A stretch of DNA of 64,000 bases from Aliidiomarina minuta (GCF_003987145.1 NZ_PIPL01000001.1:1674001-1738000); one strand, 5' to 3'. Shown: positions 26,130 to 35,911, counted from the first letter of the stretch. Numbers and translations: made by a program. Notes: generated by a model not told the origin, from the letters alone.

Positions 26130-26959
26130 TGCTATATCAATTGCGCAACGCTGGCTTCACTCTGGTAGAGCTGATTATAGTGATCGTACTGCTCAGCATC
26201 ATGAGCATAGCTACTTTTAGTTACCTGGGTTTTGGTGCGCAGATCTTCAGCGACGTAGTCGGTCGCGATCAGCTGATATCACAGAGTCGTTTCGCCGTGG
26301 AACGACTGACTCGTGAGTTACGCAATTCACTGCCCGGTAGTGCCCGGGTTATTAATAACAACCGCTGCCTGGAACTGCTGCCAATACATGCCAGCAGCAG
26401 TTATCTGGAACTTCCTCAACCCGGGCAAACTAATGCTGATTTTGTTGCTGTGCCTCCTGACAATTACAGTCAGGGAGTAAACTACGAGGGCACTTACCTT
26501 TTTGTCTACGCGAACTCAGAACAGCGTATCTATAACTCAACCACTCAACGCAAAGTTATATCCGGGGTCACCGAGCAGGACAGTACTTTAATTTTTGACT
26601 ACAACACCACGCCGACCCTGTTTCCCTTGCAAAGTCCCGCACAACGCTATTTTATCAGTACCGGACCGGTCAGCTGGTGCCTTGAAGCTACTGGTGAAAT
26701 AGCAGGCCAACAACAACTAGTGCGTATTACAGGCTACCCCCTGGCTAACAGCCCTGATTTGGCCCATGGTGATGCTCAACGTGCTGTTATGGCCAGTGAC
26801 CTGTATAACAACATCGAAGGAGGACAACTTCCTTTCTTTACCATAGCTGCAACCCTGCAACGTGCTAACTTAGTTGAAATCGACTTACGTTTCGCGCGAC
26901 GTCAGGGCGCTGAACCCTTTATTATTCATCATGAGGTACATATTCCGAATGTTCCTTAA
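26129..26959 (+). CDS. mshO: MSHA minor prepilin MshO
   Basis: This 276-aa protein has leader MLYQLRNAG and helix FTLVELIIVIVLLSIMSIATFSYLG, followed by RFAVERLTRELRNSLPGSARV, which is typical of MshO and related PilW/GspJ-like minor pilins. It is predicted to be processed by the prepilin peptidase and to join the pilus initiation complex. It overlaps mshP slightly at its 3' end. Confidence 0.9.
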   Translation: MLYQLRNAGFTLVELIIVIVLLSIMSIATFSYLGFGAQIFSDVVGRDQLISQSRFAVERLTRELRNSLPGSARVINNNRCLELLPIHASSSYLELPQPGQTNADFVAVPPDNYSQGVNYEGTYLFVYANSEQRIYNSTTQRKVISGVTEQDSTLIFDYNTTPTLFPLQSPAQRYFISTGPVSWCLEATGEIAGQQQLVRITGYPLANSPDLAHGDAQRAVMASDLYNNIEGGQLPFFTIAATLQRANLVEIDLRFARRQGAEPFIIHHEVHIPNVP

Positions 26960-27374
26960 ACAAAAGCAACAAGGCAGCTCTCTGGTGATTGCCATCTTCA
27001 TTATTGTAGTCATGAGTGTGCTCGCCGCGGTACTGGCGCGGGTGCTCTCTGCCAGCAGTGCGGCCATAGTGGACGAAGTCGCAGGTACCCGGGCTCTGCA
27101 GGCTGCCAATAGTGGCGCTCAGGTGTTTCTTACCGACTTATTTCCACCTGGCACAGACAGTGCCAGCCACGGAGCCTGTAATAGCGGGCGTAATATTGAT
27201 TTCAATGCCCCGGGACTGAACAACTGTAGTGCCCGCGTAAATTGCGCCCTGCAAGACTATAGCGATGACTATGGTATGACTCATTTTCGCATCACTTCTA
27301 CCGGAGAATGCCTTACAGGTAACCGCGAATATTCACGACAAATTATAGTAGAGGCCGTCGATGGCAATTTTTAA
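26949..27374 (+). CDS. mshP: MSHA biogenesis protein MshP
   Basis: This ~141-aa PilX-like minor pilin has the N-terminal stretch KQKQQG then SSLVIAIFIIVVMSVLAAVLARV, which is the pilin-like helix with an unusual serine after the cleavage glycine, as in MshP. The ATG at 26949 gives a short leader and has GAGGT about 11 bp upstream; an ATG at 26931 is the alternative. The start lies within the mshO end (11-bp overlap) and the end overlaps mshQ by 14 bp. Confidence 0.85.
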   Translation: MFLKQKQQGSSLVIAIFIIVVMSVLAAVLARVLSASSAAIVDEVAGTRALQAANSGAQVFLTDLFPPGTDSASHGACNSGRNIDFNAPGLNNCSARVNCALQDYSDDYGMTHFRITSTGECLTGNREYSRQIIVEAVDGNF

Positions 27375-30300
27375 TCTGCGGTCCTGGCTTGCCGCCAGCA
27401 TAATACTTAGCACTCCGGTTGCCGCCAACTGGACACTGCCTGATGATGCCATCAATAATCAGGGTGCTTTCGCCAACTGTACCTTTAGCAATGATGTTGT
27501 CGATTGCCCGGGGTGGATTAACCTGAATGAGGCAAATCGAGAGCTGCGCATTACCCAGCCGATGACCCTGCTCATGCGTAACTCGTTGCAAATGCCAGCT
27601 GGCCTCACAGTCAATCGAGCAAACACCCAGCCTTTTACTCTGGATATGCGGGCTTCTCTATCAAGCTATAGTAACAACCTGACCTTCAATGGTCGTATTG
27701 TCTCTAATTCCGAAGTCACCTTTGGAAATGGAGCTCAAATCAACGGTGCTATTGAGACAACCGGGAATGTAACCTTAAATCCAGCCACAGTAACGGGCGA
27801 TATTAGCGGGCAGAACGTGACTTTCAACGGTGCGGCCTATGTTCAGCAATCAGTCTCAGCCACCGGCACTATTAACCTCAACAATGGCTCTATCGAAGGC
27901 AATGCCAGCGCCGGTGGCGATATCAATATTAATAATGGCAGTACCATTGGCGGTGATGCTCAAAGTGGAGGCGTAATTTCACTCAATGACGGCAGCATTG
28001 GTGGAAGTGCAGAAGCGACTGGCAATATCAATATTAATAATGGTAGCTCAGTCGGTGGCGACGCGACGTCAGGACAAAATATAGCCCTTAACGAAGGCTC
28101 TGTCGGCGGCGATGCCGAGGCTCAGGAAATCAACATCAACAATGGCAGCTCTATCGGCGGCAATGCACGTGTGCAAAACCAACTAACCCTTAATAACGGT
28201 TCGGTTGCCGGCAACATCAGTTCACAGAATCGAGTCACTATTGAATCATCAGGAACGGCGGGCAGTGTCAATGCCAACGGCACAGTAGTCAACCGGGGCA
28301 CAGTGGATGGCTACATCAACGCCCCCCGTGTCATTGGCTCCGGCGCAGTTGGCGAAAGTTGTGATCTCAACAATAACCAGGGGCCTTGCAGCGCAACAGT
28401 TCCAGAAGATCTGACAACCGCATGGTGTGCCGACATCTGGCCTCAGGGACTAAACCAACAGCACTTTCATCCGCAAGACATTCGTCTGCCAGAGGAAGCG
28501 CTGGACACCCCTTTGCCGCAAAACCTGCAACCCGGAGATTACCTTCGCCGAGGGAATTTTGGCGACGTAGGTGCTAATTACGTCACTAACGGTCCTACTT
28601 CACGCCTTTTTGTTGATGGCGATCTCAGCATTCAAAGTGGACGACGACTCAATACCGGTGGCAACACAGCCAACTTTATTCTGGTGGTGACTGGCACATT
28701 GACCATAGCCGCCGATGTTCAGATCAACGGTTATATCTATGCTGACGAGATCATTCTGGCCCCACGCGAATGTACATTTCAGGCAGGTCCTTTTTGTTTT
28801 GCTTACCAGCCCCCGACTCAGATAACAGGCTCTTTAACCTCAGCCTCCACGATAAACATTCAGGGTTCAGGAACAGCACAAAATGCTCCTGTGATCTCCC
28901 ATTCGGCAGTTCCGCAAAACTTACAGGGTGGCGATTTCTGCCTGGCGCAGCCGCGAAAAGAACTGGGGTTAGGCTTCAACGACGGTCCCTGGCGTAGGTT
29001 AGCCCCTGATCCTATAGAAGACTCAGGTGAACATGGACTGACCGTATTACCTGTTAATGGCCCCGGTTATTTAACTAATGACCCTGCCCTTCCAACAGAC
29101 AATATGGGCATGGGCAGCTGTGGTTATGCCACTTTTGACAGCAGCCGCAGCCAGCATTTTGAAAGCCCTGATTCAGTTCCACTGAACTTCAGTGGCAGCT
29201 TTACCATAGGCGCCTGGATACGCCCGGATAGCCATCCGGAATCCGGTTTAATGACTATCTTATCTAAGGATGAAAACTACGAGTTTCACCTTACCCCTGA
29301 TGGCCGGGTGAACTGGTGGTGGCAGGATAGAAACGGACAGATTGAGCAATTTAATAGTGATGATATTGTGCCAGTGGGGCAGTGGACTTATGTCGCCATA
29401 CGTTACACCCCGAGCGAGCAAAGCATATTTATTAACGGCAACCGTACATCCAGAAACCAACCCAGCGCAGGCTTGCGCCAGAATACACAACCATTGCAAA
29501 TAGGCGCCGACCAGAACACTCCAGGACGCTATTTCAACGGCTCCATAGATAAAGTCAGTATTTTCCGCGGTGCTTTAACCGCACAACAGTTAAATGAACT
29601 GCGCCAGGAGCGCTCGCCTTGTCAAACGGACGGTGCCGATCTTTGTTACGCAGATGATTTTATGGACCAATCCGATTTTGAACAGAACTGGGCCGTATCC
29701 CGTTCTGCCGGTGATTTCACTCCGCAAATAGTTGGCGGACGACTGCGCCTGACTGAAGCTGTTACCAACCAAGCCACCCGGGTCACTCTGAATCGCATAT
29801 TCCCTGCACGCGACAACCGGGTAGAGGTTGAATTTGATTATTATGCCTACGCAGGCAGTAGCGCTGACGGCATAGCGGTGGTGCTTTCCGATGCCTCTCA
29901 ATCGCCCCAGTCTGGCAGCTTTGGTGGTTCTTTAGGTTATGCTCAGCGGGACAATGGTGATGTCGGTTTTGCTGGCGGCTGGCTGGGCATAGGCCTGGAT
30001 GAGTTTGGCAACTTTTCGCGCAGCACTGAAGGGCGTCAGGGGGGCGTTGCCGGAGGCCTCAGACCGCACCGCGTTGTCATGCGCGGCGCCGGAGCAGGGA
30101 CCAACGGTTATGCCTACCTCACGGACTCAGGTAACCCGGCGCTGAACCCGCGTATTGATCAACCTGGCGGTACACCGGGCCCGGGACATCGTTACCGAAT
30201 CATTATCGACTCGCGAAACCCAACCCGCTCTATGGTCAGTGTGGAACGCAGTTTGGATCGCAGTGAAGCTGGTTTTGAGTACGTGATTCCACCGACTAAC

Positions 30301-32421
30301 GTACTGGAGTTCAGCGGTCAGTCTGAGGTGCCAGAGAACTTTTTCCTCAGTTTCACAGGTAGTACCGGGGCCAACACCAATATTCACGAGCTGGGCGATG
30401 TTGAGATCTGCGCGGACACTTTTATTCCGGTATCTTCCAGCATTCATCACTACCGTCTTGATTACAACAGCAACGCGCTTACCTGCCGTCCTCAGGAAGT
30501 TTCAGTACGGGCCTGTGTCGATGCCAACTGCGAAACACTCTATCAGCAATCAGCGTCGGTCACTTTAACTCCAAACGAAGCACCTGCAAACTGGCAGCCA
30601 GAAGCTACCGCAACCTTTGCCGGCTCTATAGTCACCCGTGATTTTCACTACAACCAGCCAGGCACGGCCGCACTGGGTGTCAGCAACCCATCGCCGGTGG
30701 CAGAAAACCCAACCCTGTGTCGCATTAACGGGGCCGAGCCCAGTACGGACTGTAACATTACCTTTGCCGACTCAGGTTTCATTTTTGAGGTACCGGACCA
30801 TGTATCCAACACGCTGCAATCCGATATCGCCGTGCAGGCAGTATATCGAGATGAAGAAAACTTTGACGTCACGCAAAGCTGCTCACCTCGCTTTCAGAAC
30901 GAAAGCAAAACGCTGCGTCTATGGTCTGACTACCTCGACCCAGGTCCCGCTGATCGCCCTGTGTCTTTACCCATCAGCATAAGTACTCAGGAAGATACCC
31001 AGGAAGTTGCACTGACCGAGAGTCAGGCTACTAATGTGCCGCTCGACTTTAACGACGACGGCATAGCTTTTATTGACTTATCCTATCCTGATGCAGGTCT
31101 GATGCAATTAAACGCTCGCTATCAGGGCGCTTCTGGCACTCCGGAAGAAGGCCTGAACATGCGTGGCAGCGATACCTTTGTCACCCGGCCACAAGGGCTC
31201 TGTGTGCAGGTACCCGAAGTCGTTTGCACCGATATCAACAATGCAGGGTGTGCTTTTCTCCGGGCGGGTGAGAACTTTGCAATCCAGATATCAGCACATG
31301 GCGCAGGTACTGGCGATACTTGTCAGGCGCCTCCTACACCGAATTTCCGCATGGATCAGGTCAATCTGCAACATCAGCTCATCGCGCCCGCAGAAGGCGT
31401 GGTCGGCAACCTGGGGCAAACTGGGTATGCACACAGTGCAGCTGAAAATGCACTGAATGAGATAGAGAATCAATTTTCAGAGGTGGGGGTTATTCATATA
31501 ACCGCACAACCGGCCACCGATTATTTCGGTTACACGGACATTCAGCCTCATACCAGCGACGACGTCGGCCGGTTTGTGCCGGCTTATTTTAAAATCAGTG
31601 GTGATCGAGTGATTGCTGCCTGCGAAAGCCCGGATTTTTCCTACCTCGGCCAGCCGTTACAGATCCAGGGAAGCATCGAAGCCCTCAATACTAGCCAGCA
31701 GAGAACGCTCAACTACACAGACGATTTCGCCCGGGGCGAACCACAACCGTTAGTGGTGCGCAATGGCGATGATATCAGTGGTCGCGTTGATGCACTTGAA
31801 CTGGATATACCCTGGGCAAATGGTATTGCTGATTTTACTCAGTTACTGCGTCTGGACCGGGACGCACAGCCAGAAGCTATTTTTGCAGCGGATATGGGCA
31901 TTACTGTCGATGACAGAGACAATGACATGACCCAGCTATTGAATCCAAACCTGCTAGGTTATGGGCACCGGATTCAGAGCAACAACCCCGCTGAGTTTCG
32001 TTATGGTCGGTTGGTGCTGGAAGACATTAATGGTCCTGAAGATGAGAACCTATATATCATCGCCCGTATCGAACAATGGCAGGAAACAACAGACGGCGGT
32101 CGATTCCTGCGTAATTTTGACGACAACTGCTCTGTCCTGGACAGCAGTCAGCTAAGGGTTGTAGAAGATAACGAGGATTTGCAACCGGAAGCCGACGAGA
32201 ATAGCAACATTCAGGTACAGGAAGGTATAAACCCGATGAACGGTCTGTTATGGCAAGCACCTCAGCAAGCAGGTGAATTCCGCTTTCTGTATCAAGCAGA
32301 GCCCTGGTTAGAATGGCTTTGGGATGAAGGCGAACCAGGCGACGAAAAGCTGCCCCACGCCTGGGCGACCTTCGGCCAGTTCCGTGGCAACGACCGCATT
32401 ATTTTCTGGATGGAGCGTTAA
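27361..32421 (+). CDS. mshQ: MSHA biogenesis protein MshQ, large surface protein with lectin-like domains
   Basis: At 1686 aa this has a signal peptide (ending about residue 21, PVAA), then a beta-helix of repeated ININNGSxxGGxA units (about residues 165-320), a LamG/concanavalin-like domain (about 576-750), a second legume-lectin-like sandwich (about 760-1020), and a long C-terminal part matching the MshQ/DUF6701 family (about 1030-1686). MshQ-type proteins accompany MSHA pili and probably sit at the tip or cell surface; carbohydrate binding is inferred from the lectin folds. The gene is the last of the mshDOPQ operon. Confidence 0.88.
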   Translation: MAIFNLRSWLAASIILSTPVAANWTLPDDAINNQGAFANCTFSNDVVDCPGWINLNEANRELRITQPMTLLMRNSLQMPAGLTVNRANTQPFTLDMRASLSSYSNNLTFNGRIVSNSEVTFGNGAQINGAIETTGNVTLNPATVTGDISGQNVTFNGAAYVQQSVSATGTINLNNGSIEGNASAGGDININNGSTIGGDAQSGGVISLNDGSIGGSAEATGNININNGSSVGGDATSGQNIALNEGSVGGDAEAQEININNGSSIGGNARVQNQLTLNNGSVAGNISSQNRVTIESSGTAGSVNANGTVVNRGTVDGYINAPRVIGSGAVGESCDLNNNQGPCSATVPEDLTTAWCADIWPQGLNQQHFHPQDIRLPEEALDTPLPQNLQPGDYLRRGNFGDVGANYVTNGPTSRLFVDGDLSIQSGRRLNTGGNTANFILVVTGTLTIAADVQINGYIYADEIILAPRECTFQAGPFCFAYQPPTQITGSLTSASTINIQGSGTAQNAPVISHSAVPQNLQGGDFCLAQPRKELGLGFNDGPWRRLAPDPIEDSGEHGLTVLPVNGPGYLTNDPALPTDNMGMGSCGYATFDSSRSQHFESPDSVPLNFSGSFTIGAWIRPDSHPESGLMTILSKDENYEFHLTPDGRVNWWWQDRNGQIEQFNSDDIVPVGQWTYVAIRYTPSEQSIFINGNRTSRNQPSAGLRQNTQPLQIGADQNTPGRYFNGSIDKVSIFRGALTAQQLNELRQERSPCQTDGADLCYADDFMDQSDFEQNWAVSRSAGDFTPQIVGGRLRLTEAVTNQATRVTLNRIFPARDNRVEVEFDYYAYAGSSADGIAVVLSDASQSPQSGSFGGSLGYAQRDNGDVGFAGGWLGIGLDEFGNFSRSTEGRQGGVAGGLRPHRVVMRGAGAGTNGYAYLTDSGNPALNPRIDQPGGTPGPGHRYRIIIDSRNPTRSMVSVERSLDRSEAGFEYVIPPTNVLEFSGQSEVPENFFLSFTGSTGANTNIHELGDVEICADTFIPVSSSIHHYRLDYNSNALTCRPQEVSVRACVDANCETLYQQSASVTLTPNEAPANWQPEATATFAGSIVTRDFHYNQPGTAALGVSNPSPVAENPTLCRINGAEPSTDCNITFADSGFIFEVPDHVSNTLQSDIAVQAVYRDEENFDVTQSCSPRFQNESKTLRLWSDYLDPGPADRPVSLPISISTQEDTQEVALTESQATNVPLDFNDDGIAFIDLSYPDAGLMQLNARYQGASGTPEEGLNMRGSDTFVTRPQGLCVQVPEVVCTDINNAGCAFLRAGENFAIQISAHGAGTGDTCQAPPTPNFRMDQVNLQHQLIAPAEGVVGNLGQTGYAHSAAENALNEIENQFSEVGVIHITAQPATDYFGYTDIQPHTSDDVGRFVPAYFKISGDRVIAACESPDFSYLGQPLQIQGSIEALNTSQQRTLNYTDDFARGEPQPLVVRNGDDISGRVDALELDIPWANGIADFTQLLRLDRDAQPEAIFAADMGITVDDRDNDMTQLLNPNLLGYGHRIQSNNPAEFRYGRLVLEDINGPEDENLYIIARIEQWQETTDGGRFLRNFDDNCSVLDSSQLRVVEDNEDLQPEADENSNIQVQEGINPMNGLLWQAPQQAGEFRFLYQAEPWLEWLWDEGEPGDEKLPHAWATFGQFRGNDRIIFWMER
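27862..28330 (+). repeat. Tandem ~17-residue beta-helix repeats inside mshQ
   Basis: About nine repeats of 16-18 codons follow one another. Odd and even units differ: ININNGSsxGGdA alternates with I-x-LNxGSxGGxAe. The DNA repeats are partly conserved as well, for example atcaatattaataatggcag near 27923 and a near-copy about 100 bp later. This pattern makes a bactofilin-like right-handed beta-helix, with one turn per unit. Unit number could vary between strains by recombination or slippage. Confidence 0.85.
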
Positions 32422-32519
32422 CAGCAGCAACTCCTGCCCAAATAATTAATTTTGACACAACTATATAAGCATTTGCCGCGTAGTTAATAAGGTTATTGAA
32501 GCAAATATGGGGTTAAGCA

Positions 32520-33131
32520 ATGCAACACATTACACGTCATGATCTGGATAAACTTCCGTCCAGGTACCGGGCTCATATGATTAACAGCCTGTCTGGTTTT
32601 AAAAGCGCTAACCTGCTGGCCACCGCTGATGAACAAGGTAACACCAACCTGGCGATGATAAGTTCAGTTGTGCATCTGGGCGCAGAGCCTCCGCTAATTG
32701 GCTTTATTATGCGGCCGAACACGGTACCCAGGCACAGTCTCGATAATATTCGACAGACGGGTGTGTTCACCCTTAATCACGTGCATCCGGGCATGTTGCA
32801 ACCGGCTCATCAAAGCGCCGCCAAGTACGAACGAGAAATCAGTGAATTTGATGCCACGGGGCTCACTCCCATGTATCACGAAAGCTTCCATGCACCGGCA
32901 GTTACCGAATCCCGGGTGCGTATCGGCCTGCAATTACTTGAAATTGTGCCCATAAAACATAATGGTACTGAGATGGTTATTGCCGAGATTTGCTGGTTGA
33001 ACATTCCGGCCAATATTCAGCAGGAAGATGGGTACCTGGATATCGAGGAAGCCGGCAGTGTGTCAGTTTCTGGCCTGGACAGTTACCACACCACCGTACG
33101 TATTAACCGGCTAGCCTACCCTAAACCTTGA
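32520..33131 (+). CDS. Flavin reductase-like FMN-binding split-barrel protein
   Basis: This 203-aa protein is of the flavin reductase/DIM6-NTAB type: FKSANLLATADEQGNTNLAMISSVVHLGAEPPLIGFIMRP matches the FMN-binding strands, and TGVFTLNHV is the next conserved segment. It probably binds FMN and reduces a flavin or small substrate in the cytoplasm; the substrate is unknown. It lies between mshQ and an SDR gene on the same strand, inside the otherwise pilus-devoted region, and is not a known pilus gene. Confidence 0.8.
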   Translation: MQHITRHDLDKLPSRYRAHMINSLSGFKSANLLATADEQGNTNLAMISSVVHLGAEPPLIGFIMRPNTVPRHSLDNIRQTGVFTLNHVHPGMLQPAHQSAAKYEREISEFDATGLTPMYHESFHAPAVTESRVRIGLQLLEIVPIKHNGTEMVIAEICWLNIPANIQQEDGYLDIEEAGSVSVSGLDSYHTTVRINRLAYPKP

Positions 33132-33178
33132 TGCCAGCCTTTAAAGACTGCTAGTTTAAGCAGCTCTGTCAATTATTT

Positions 33179-33997
33179 ATGAGCACTTCTATGGCACAGC
33201 AACAAACACGCGTTTTCATCACAGGCGGCGCCAGCGGTCTGGGGCTTGCTATCGCGCAGGTCTGTCTTCAGCAAGGCTGGAAAGTCTGTGTCGGTGACCT
33301 TGCGGCAACCCCAACGCAGGAGCTTAAAACGGCGCCACCCGAGCAATTTATCTATCAACGTTGCGACGTTACGCAGGAAGCCGACTTACAAGCCGCTGCC
33401 GATCATTTACAGCAACAATGGGGCGGCATAGATGTCCTGATCAATAATGCAGGGGTAGCTCAGGTGGGTGCCATTGATGATGTCAGTATGCAGGACTGGC
33501 GCTGGATTATGGATATCAACCTGCTTGGTGTCGTAGCTGGCTGTAAGGCCTTTACCCCGCTGCTGAAAGCTCAGGGCCAGGGGCATATTGTTAATATTGC
33601 CTCCATGGCGGGCTTACTGGATGTGGCGAATATGAGCAGTTACAACGTATCCAAAGCCGCCGTGGTGTCCTTGTCAGAAACACTACAGAACGAGCTGCTG
33701 CCTTTTGGTATTCATACCACGGTCGTCTGCCCATCATTTTTCCGCACCAACCTGGGCGACTCTATGCGCAGCACCGTACCCGGCATGGATAAGACCCTCG
33801 ACAAACTAATGAACAAAAGTGAGCTCAGCGCCGACGATATCGCGCAGCGGATTATTCTGGCCATAGAACGTCAGACTTTTTATCTGCTCCCCCACAAACA
33901 AGGCCGCCGTTTATGGCTACTGAAACGCTTTTTGCCCCGCAACTGGTATTTGCGCCTGATGCAGCGCGGTGGCAAACCTGGTGGTAAAAAACGTTAG
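33179..33997 (+). CDS. Short-chain dehydrogenase/reductase (SDR) family oxidoreductase
   Basis: This 272-aa classical SDR has the NAD(P)-binding TGGASGLGLA (about residues 15-24), NNAGVAQVG, the catalytic Ser (NIASMAGLL), and Tyr-Lys in SSYNVSKAAV. The C-terminal extension is basic (KQGRRLWLLKRFLPRNWYLRLMQR), which suggests membrane contact. The substrate cannot be told. It may be co-transcribed with the flavin reductase 47 bp upstream. It ends before a bidirectional terminator shared with mshA. An ATG at 33191 is an alternative start. Confidence 0.88.
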   Translation: MSTSMAQQQTRVFITGGASGLGLAIAQVCLQQGWKVCVGDLAATPTQELKTAPPEQFIYQRCDVTQEADLQAAADHLQQQWGGIDVLINNAGVAQVGAIDDVSMQDWRWIMDINLLGVVAGCKAFTPLLKAQGQGHIVNIASMAGLLDVANMSSYNVSKAAVVSLSETLQNELLPFGIHTTVVCPSFFRTNLGDSMRSTVPGMDKTLDKLMNKSELSADDIAQRIILAIERQTFYLLPHKQGRRLWLLKRFLPRNWYLRLMQRGGKPGGKKR

Positions 33998-34032
33998 TTA
34001 CAATTTCGGCGAGTGAAAGAGAATAGTCAGCA

Positions 34033-34078
34033 AACAAAAAACCCGCGTACTGGAATACAGTGCACGGGTCTTATTTTT
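34033..34078. terminator. Bidirectional rho-independent terminator between the SDR gene and mshA
   Basis: ACCCGCGTACTG (34041-34052) and CAGTGCACGGGT (34058-34069) form a 12-position stem with two central mismatches and a 5-base loop, flanked by an A-run on the left and TTATTTTT on the right. It can stop the plus-strand SDR transcript and the minus-strand mshA transcript. Confidence 0.8.
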
Positions 34079-34101
34079 CCACTAAAGGAATACTTCAGTT
34101 A

Positions 34102-34608
34102 TTAACAGCCTTCAGTAAACGCCTCAATCACTGGCCGGGTATCGGCATTAGCAGCCACGGTGTATTCAACCTGACATCTATCTTCTCCAGTAGCAGTGCC
34201 CGGCGTGCGACCCACCGGAGTAATAATCAAAGGGTCATCGCCTGTGAAGTCCCAATCGCCACCTGTATCAGCTCCATCGACAAAATTTCCATCTCCATCA
34301 ACTTCACCAAAGTTAGCGTTCAACGCTGCAATAATCCCAGTAGCACTAGCCGCTGGGTAACCATAAGCTACCGCAATGCTTTCAGCCTCAGTGGTTGCAT
34401 CTTCTTCACGCTCAATGCCTTCAATAGCAGAACGGGCATACACCAGATCGGCAGCGGCTTTCACGGAGCCTTCCATGCCACGTACTGTGGATGCACGGGC
34501 GTCTGAGCCGAAGTTAAAGAACTGGGGGGCGGCAGTGACTGCTAAAATCCCCAGAATTACGATCACAATGATCAATTCGATAAGTGTAAAACCTGACTGT
34601 CTTCTCAT
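34102..34608 (-). CDS. mshA: Major MSHA pilin MshA
   Basis: This 168-aa prepilin has leader MRRQSG and segment FTLIELIIVIVILGILAVTAAPQFFNF, followed by SDARASTVRGMEGSVK, almost the canonical MshA start. A cysteine pair near the C terminus (RCQVEY and TEGC at the end) fits the pilin disulfide loop. MshA is polymerised in the periplasm and exported through MshL as the thin adhesive, retractable pilus. It is the last gene of the minus-strand msh operon, 46 bp after mshB, and is followed by a strong terminator, as expected for a highly expressed pilin. Confidence 0.93.
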   Translation of the reverse strand: MRRQSGFTLIELIIVIVILGILAVTAAPQFFNFGSDARASTVRGMEGSVKAAADLVYARSAIEGIEREEDATTEAESIAVAYGYPAASATGIIAALNANFGEVDGDGNFVDGADTGGDWDFTGDDPLIITPVGRTPGTATGEDRCQVEYTVAANADTRPVIEAFTEGC

Positions 34609-34654
34609 GGAAATTCCCCCAACTACATTTGTAGTCTTAAATTGTAAAACGAAA

Positions 34655-35269
34655 TTAATTATTGCGGTTATTATAAACTGTTACATTACCAGTGCGCGGA
34701 TTATATACAAAATTATTGCCTACGCTACTGTAATCAGCCCCGCCCGGGGCGCTGGCTAAATTTTTCAGTGTTGTCGCCTGATAATACACACACAGGCTTA
34801 TTGTATCACCATTGGTGGCGGTGGTGGAGCTGGTTGCGACGTAAAAACGATCCCGATCAATACGGCTGAAATCAGTCGTACTGGTGGGCGCACCCTGCAA
34901 AATAGCGTCAAATAGCGAACGGCAGTCTTCCGGAGTTACATCACCGTCATGGGCCTGGTCGCGCATAGCGCTGACCGGATAACCGCGGTCACCGTCGACA
35001 TAAACGGGAATATCATCAATATTAACGGTAGCACCTGCGCCAGAGCTGTCATTACCGCGAGGACGACCGTCCAGCTCCCATTGGCCTCGAACTATGCCCA
35101 CAGCGCTGGTAAAACCACCCGCAACGCCTTCCAGCGAGGCATCTTCTGCATCCGCAGCAATATTGGTAAAACGCGGAAGCGCGGCGGCGGCCAGTAGCCC
35201 TAAAATCACCACCACGATGATCAGTTCTATCAGGGTAAAACCTCTCTGCTTCGCAATTCCTGTTTTCAC
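34655..35269 (-). CDS. mshB: MSHA pilin-like protein MshB
   Basis: This 204-aa prepilin has leader VKTGIAKQRG and helix FTLIELIIVVVILGLLAAAALPRFTNIA. I chose the GTG at 35269 because AGGAGA lies 7 bp upstream and it gives a normal 10-residue leader; an ATG at 35329 would add 20 residues. MshB is required or helpful for MSHA assembly and lies between mshF and mshA, the standard order. The globular domain is longer than that of MshA. Confidence 0.9.
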   Translation of the reverse strand: MKTGIAKQRGFTLIELIIVVVILGLLAAAALPRFTNIAADAEDASLEGVAGGFTSAVGIVRGQWELDGRPRGNDSSGAGATVNIDDIPVYVDGDRGYPVSAMRDQAHDGDVTPEDCRSLFDAILQGAPTSTTDFSRIDRDRFYVATSSTTATNGDTISLCVYYQATTLKNLASAPGGADYSSVGNNFVYNPRTGNVTVYNNRNN

Positions 35270-35376
35270 GTTTACTCTCCTGAGAAGGCCTAACAGCCTA
35301 CACATTATTATGTTTAGAAAATTTAGCATTTAGTGCGCCCCAGGGCTACTGTCACCTTTGCCTTAATACTTTCAGC

Positions 35377-35910
35377 CTAGTTTTGTATATTCACGTGCAA
35401 CAGCTGCCCATTATGCAAACTATAAATAAACTTCAGTTGCCGGTTGTTATAAAAGTTACAGTCGCCCCGCCAGTGCTTTGCGCCAGTACTCTGCCAATCT
35501 GCTGTCAATTTCAGCTGTAAACGAAGATCAGCCAGTAACTCCTGCCACAACGCCAGGCACTGCTGGTCATTCATAGCCTCTGCCCCTGTCGGCAAAGGCC
35601 ACCCGTATTCTGACATTCTGAGCACTATAGGTTTTTGATCCGGGCCTTCTCCGACTTCCAGTTCAATATTTGCGGCCCGCCCCTGACGTATCCACTCAGC
35701 ATGGGCAAGAGCCACTGTATTATTAAAACGGCTGATGGCCGTATTCAGTTCAGTTTCTTTCCAGTACTGACCGCCATCGCCCAGAATATTCAATGCCTGG
35801 CGCATCAATAACAGAATAATTAATAACGCGGCTATCGCCCCAACCCAGAAAAGCGCAGCCTTTCTGTGCGTAAACAAAGGCTGTTTTGAGGGCCGCCGTT
35901 TTGCCTTCAT
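35377..35910 (-). CDS. mshF: MSHA biogenesis protein MshF
   Basis: This ~177-aa protein has a basic N terminus and one membrane helix (about residues 19-42, ALFWVGAIAALLIILLLM), with the rest periplasmic. Sequence similarity among MshF proteins is low, and the call rests mainly on size, topology and place between mshG and mshB. I chose the ATG at 35910, one base after the mshG stop; a GTG at 35919 is possible. Confidence 0.8.
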   Translation of the reverse strand: MKAKRRPSKQPLFTHRKAALFWVGAIAALLIILLLMRQALNILGDGGQYWKETELNTAISRFNNTVALAHAEWIRQGRAANIELEVGEGPDQKPIVLRMSEYGWPLPTGAEAMNDQQCLALWQELLADLRLQLKLTADWQSTGAKHWRGDCNFYNNRQLKFIYSLHNGQLLHVNIQN

Positions 35911-35911
35911 A

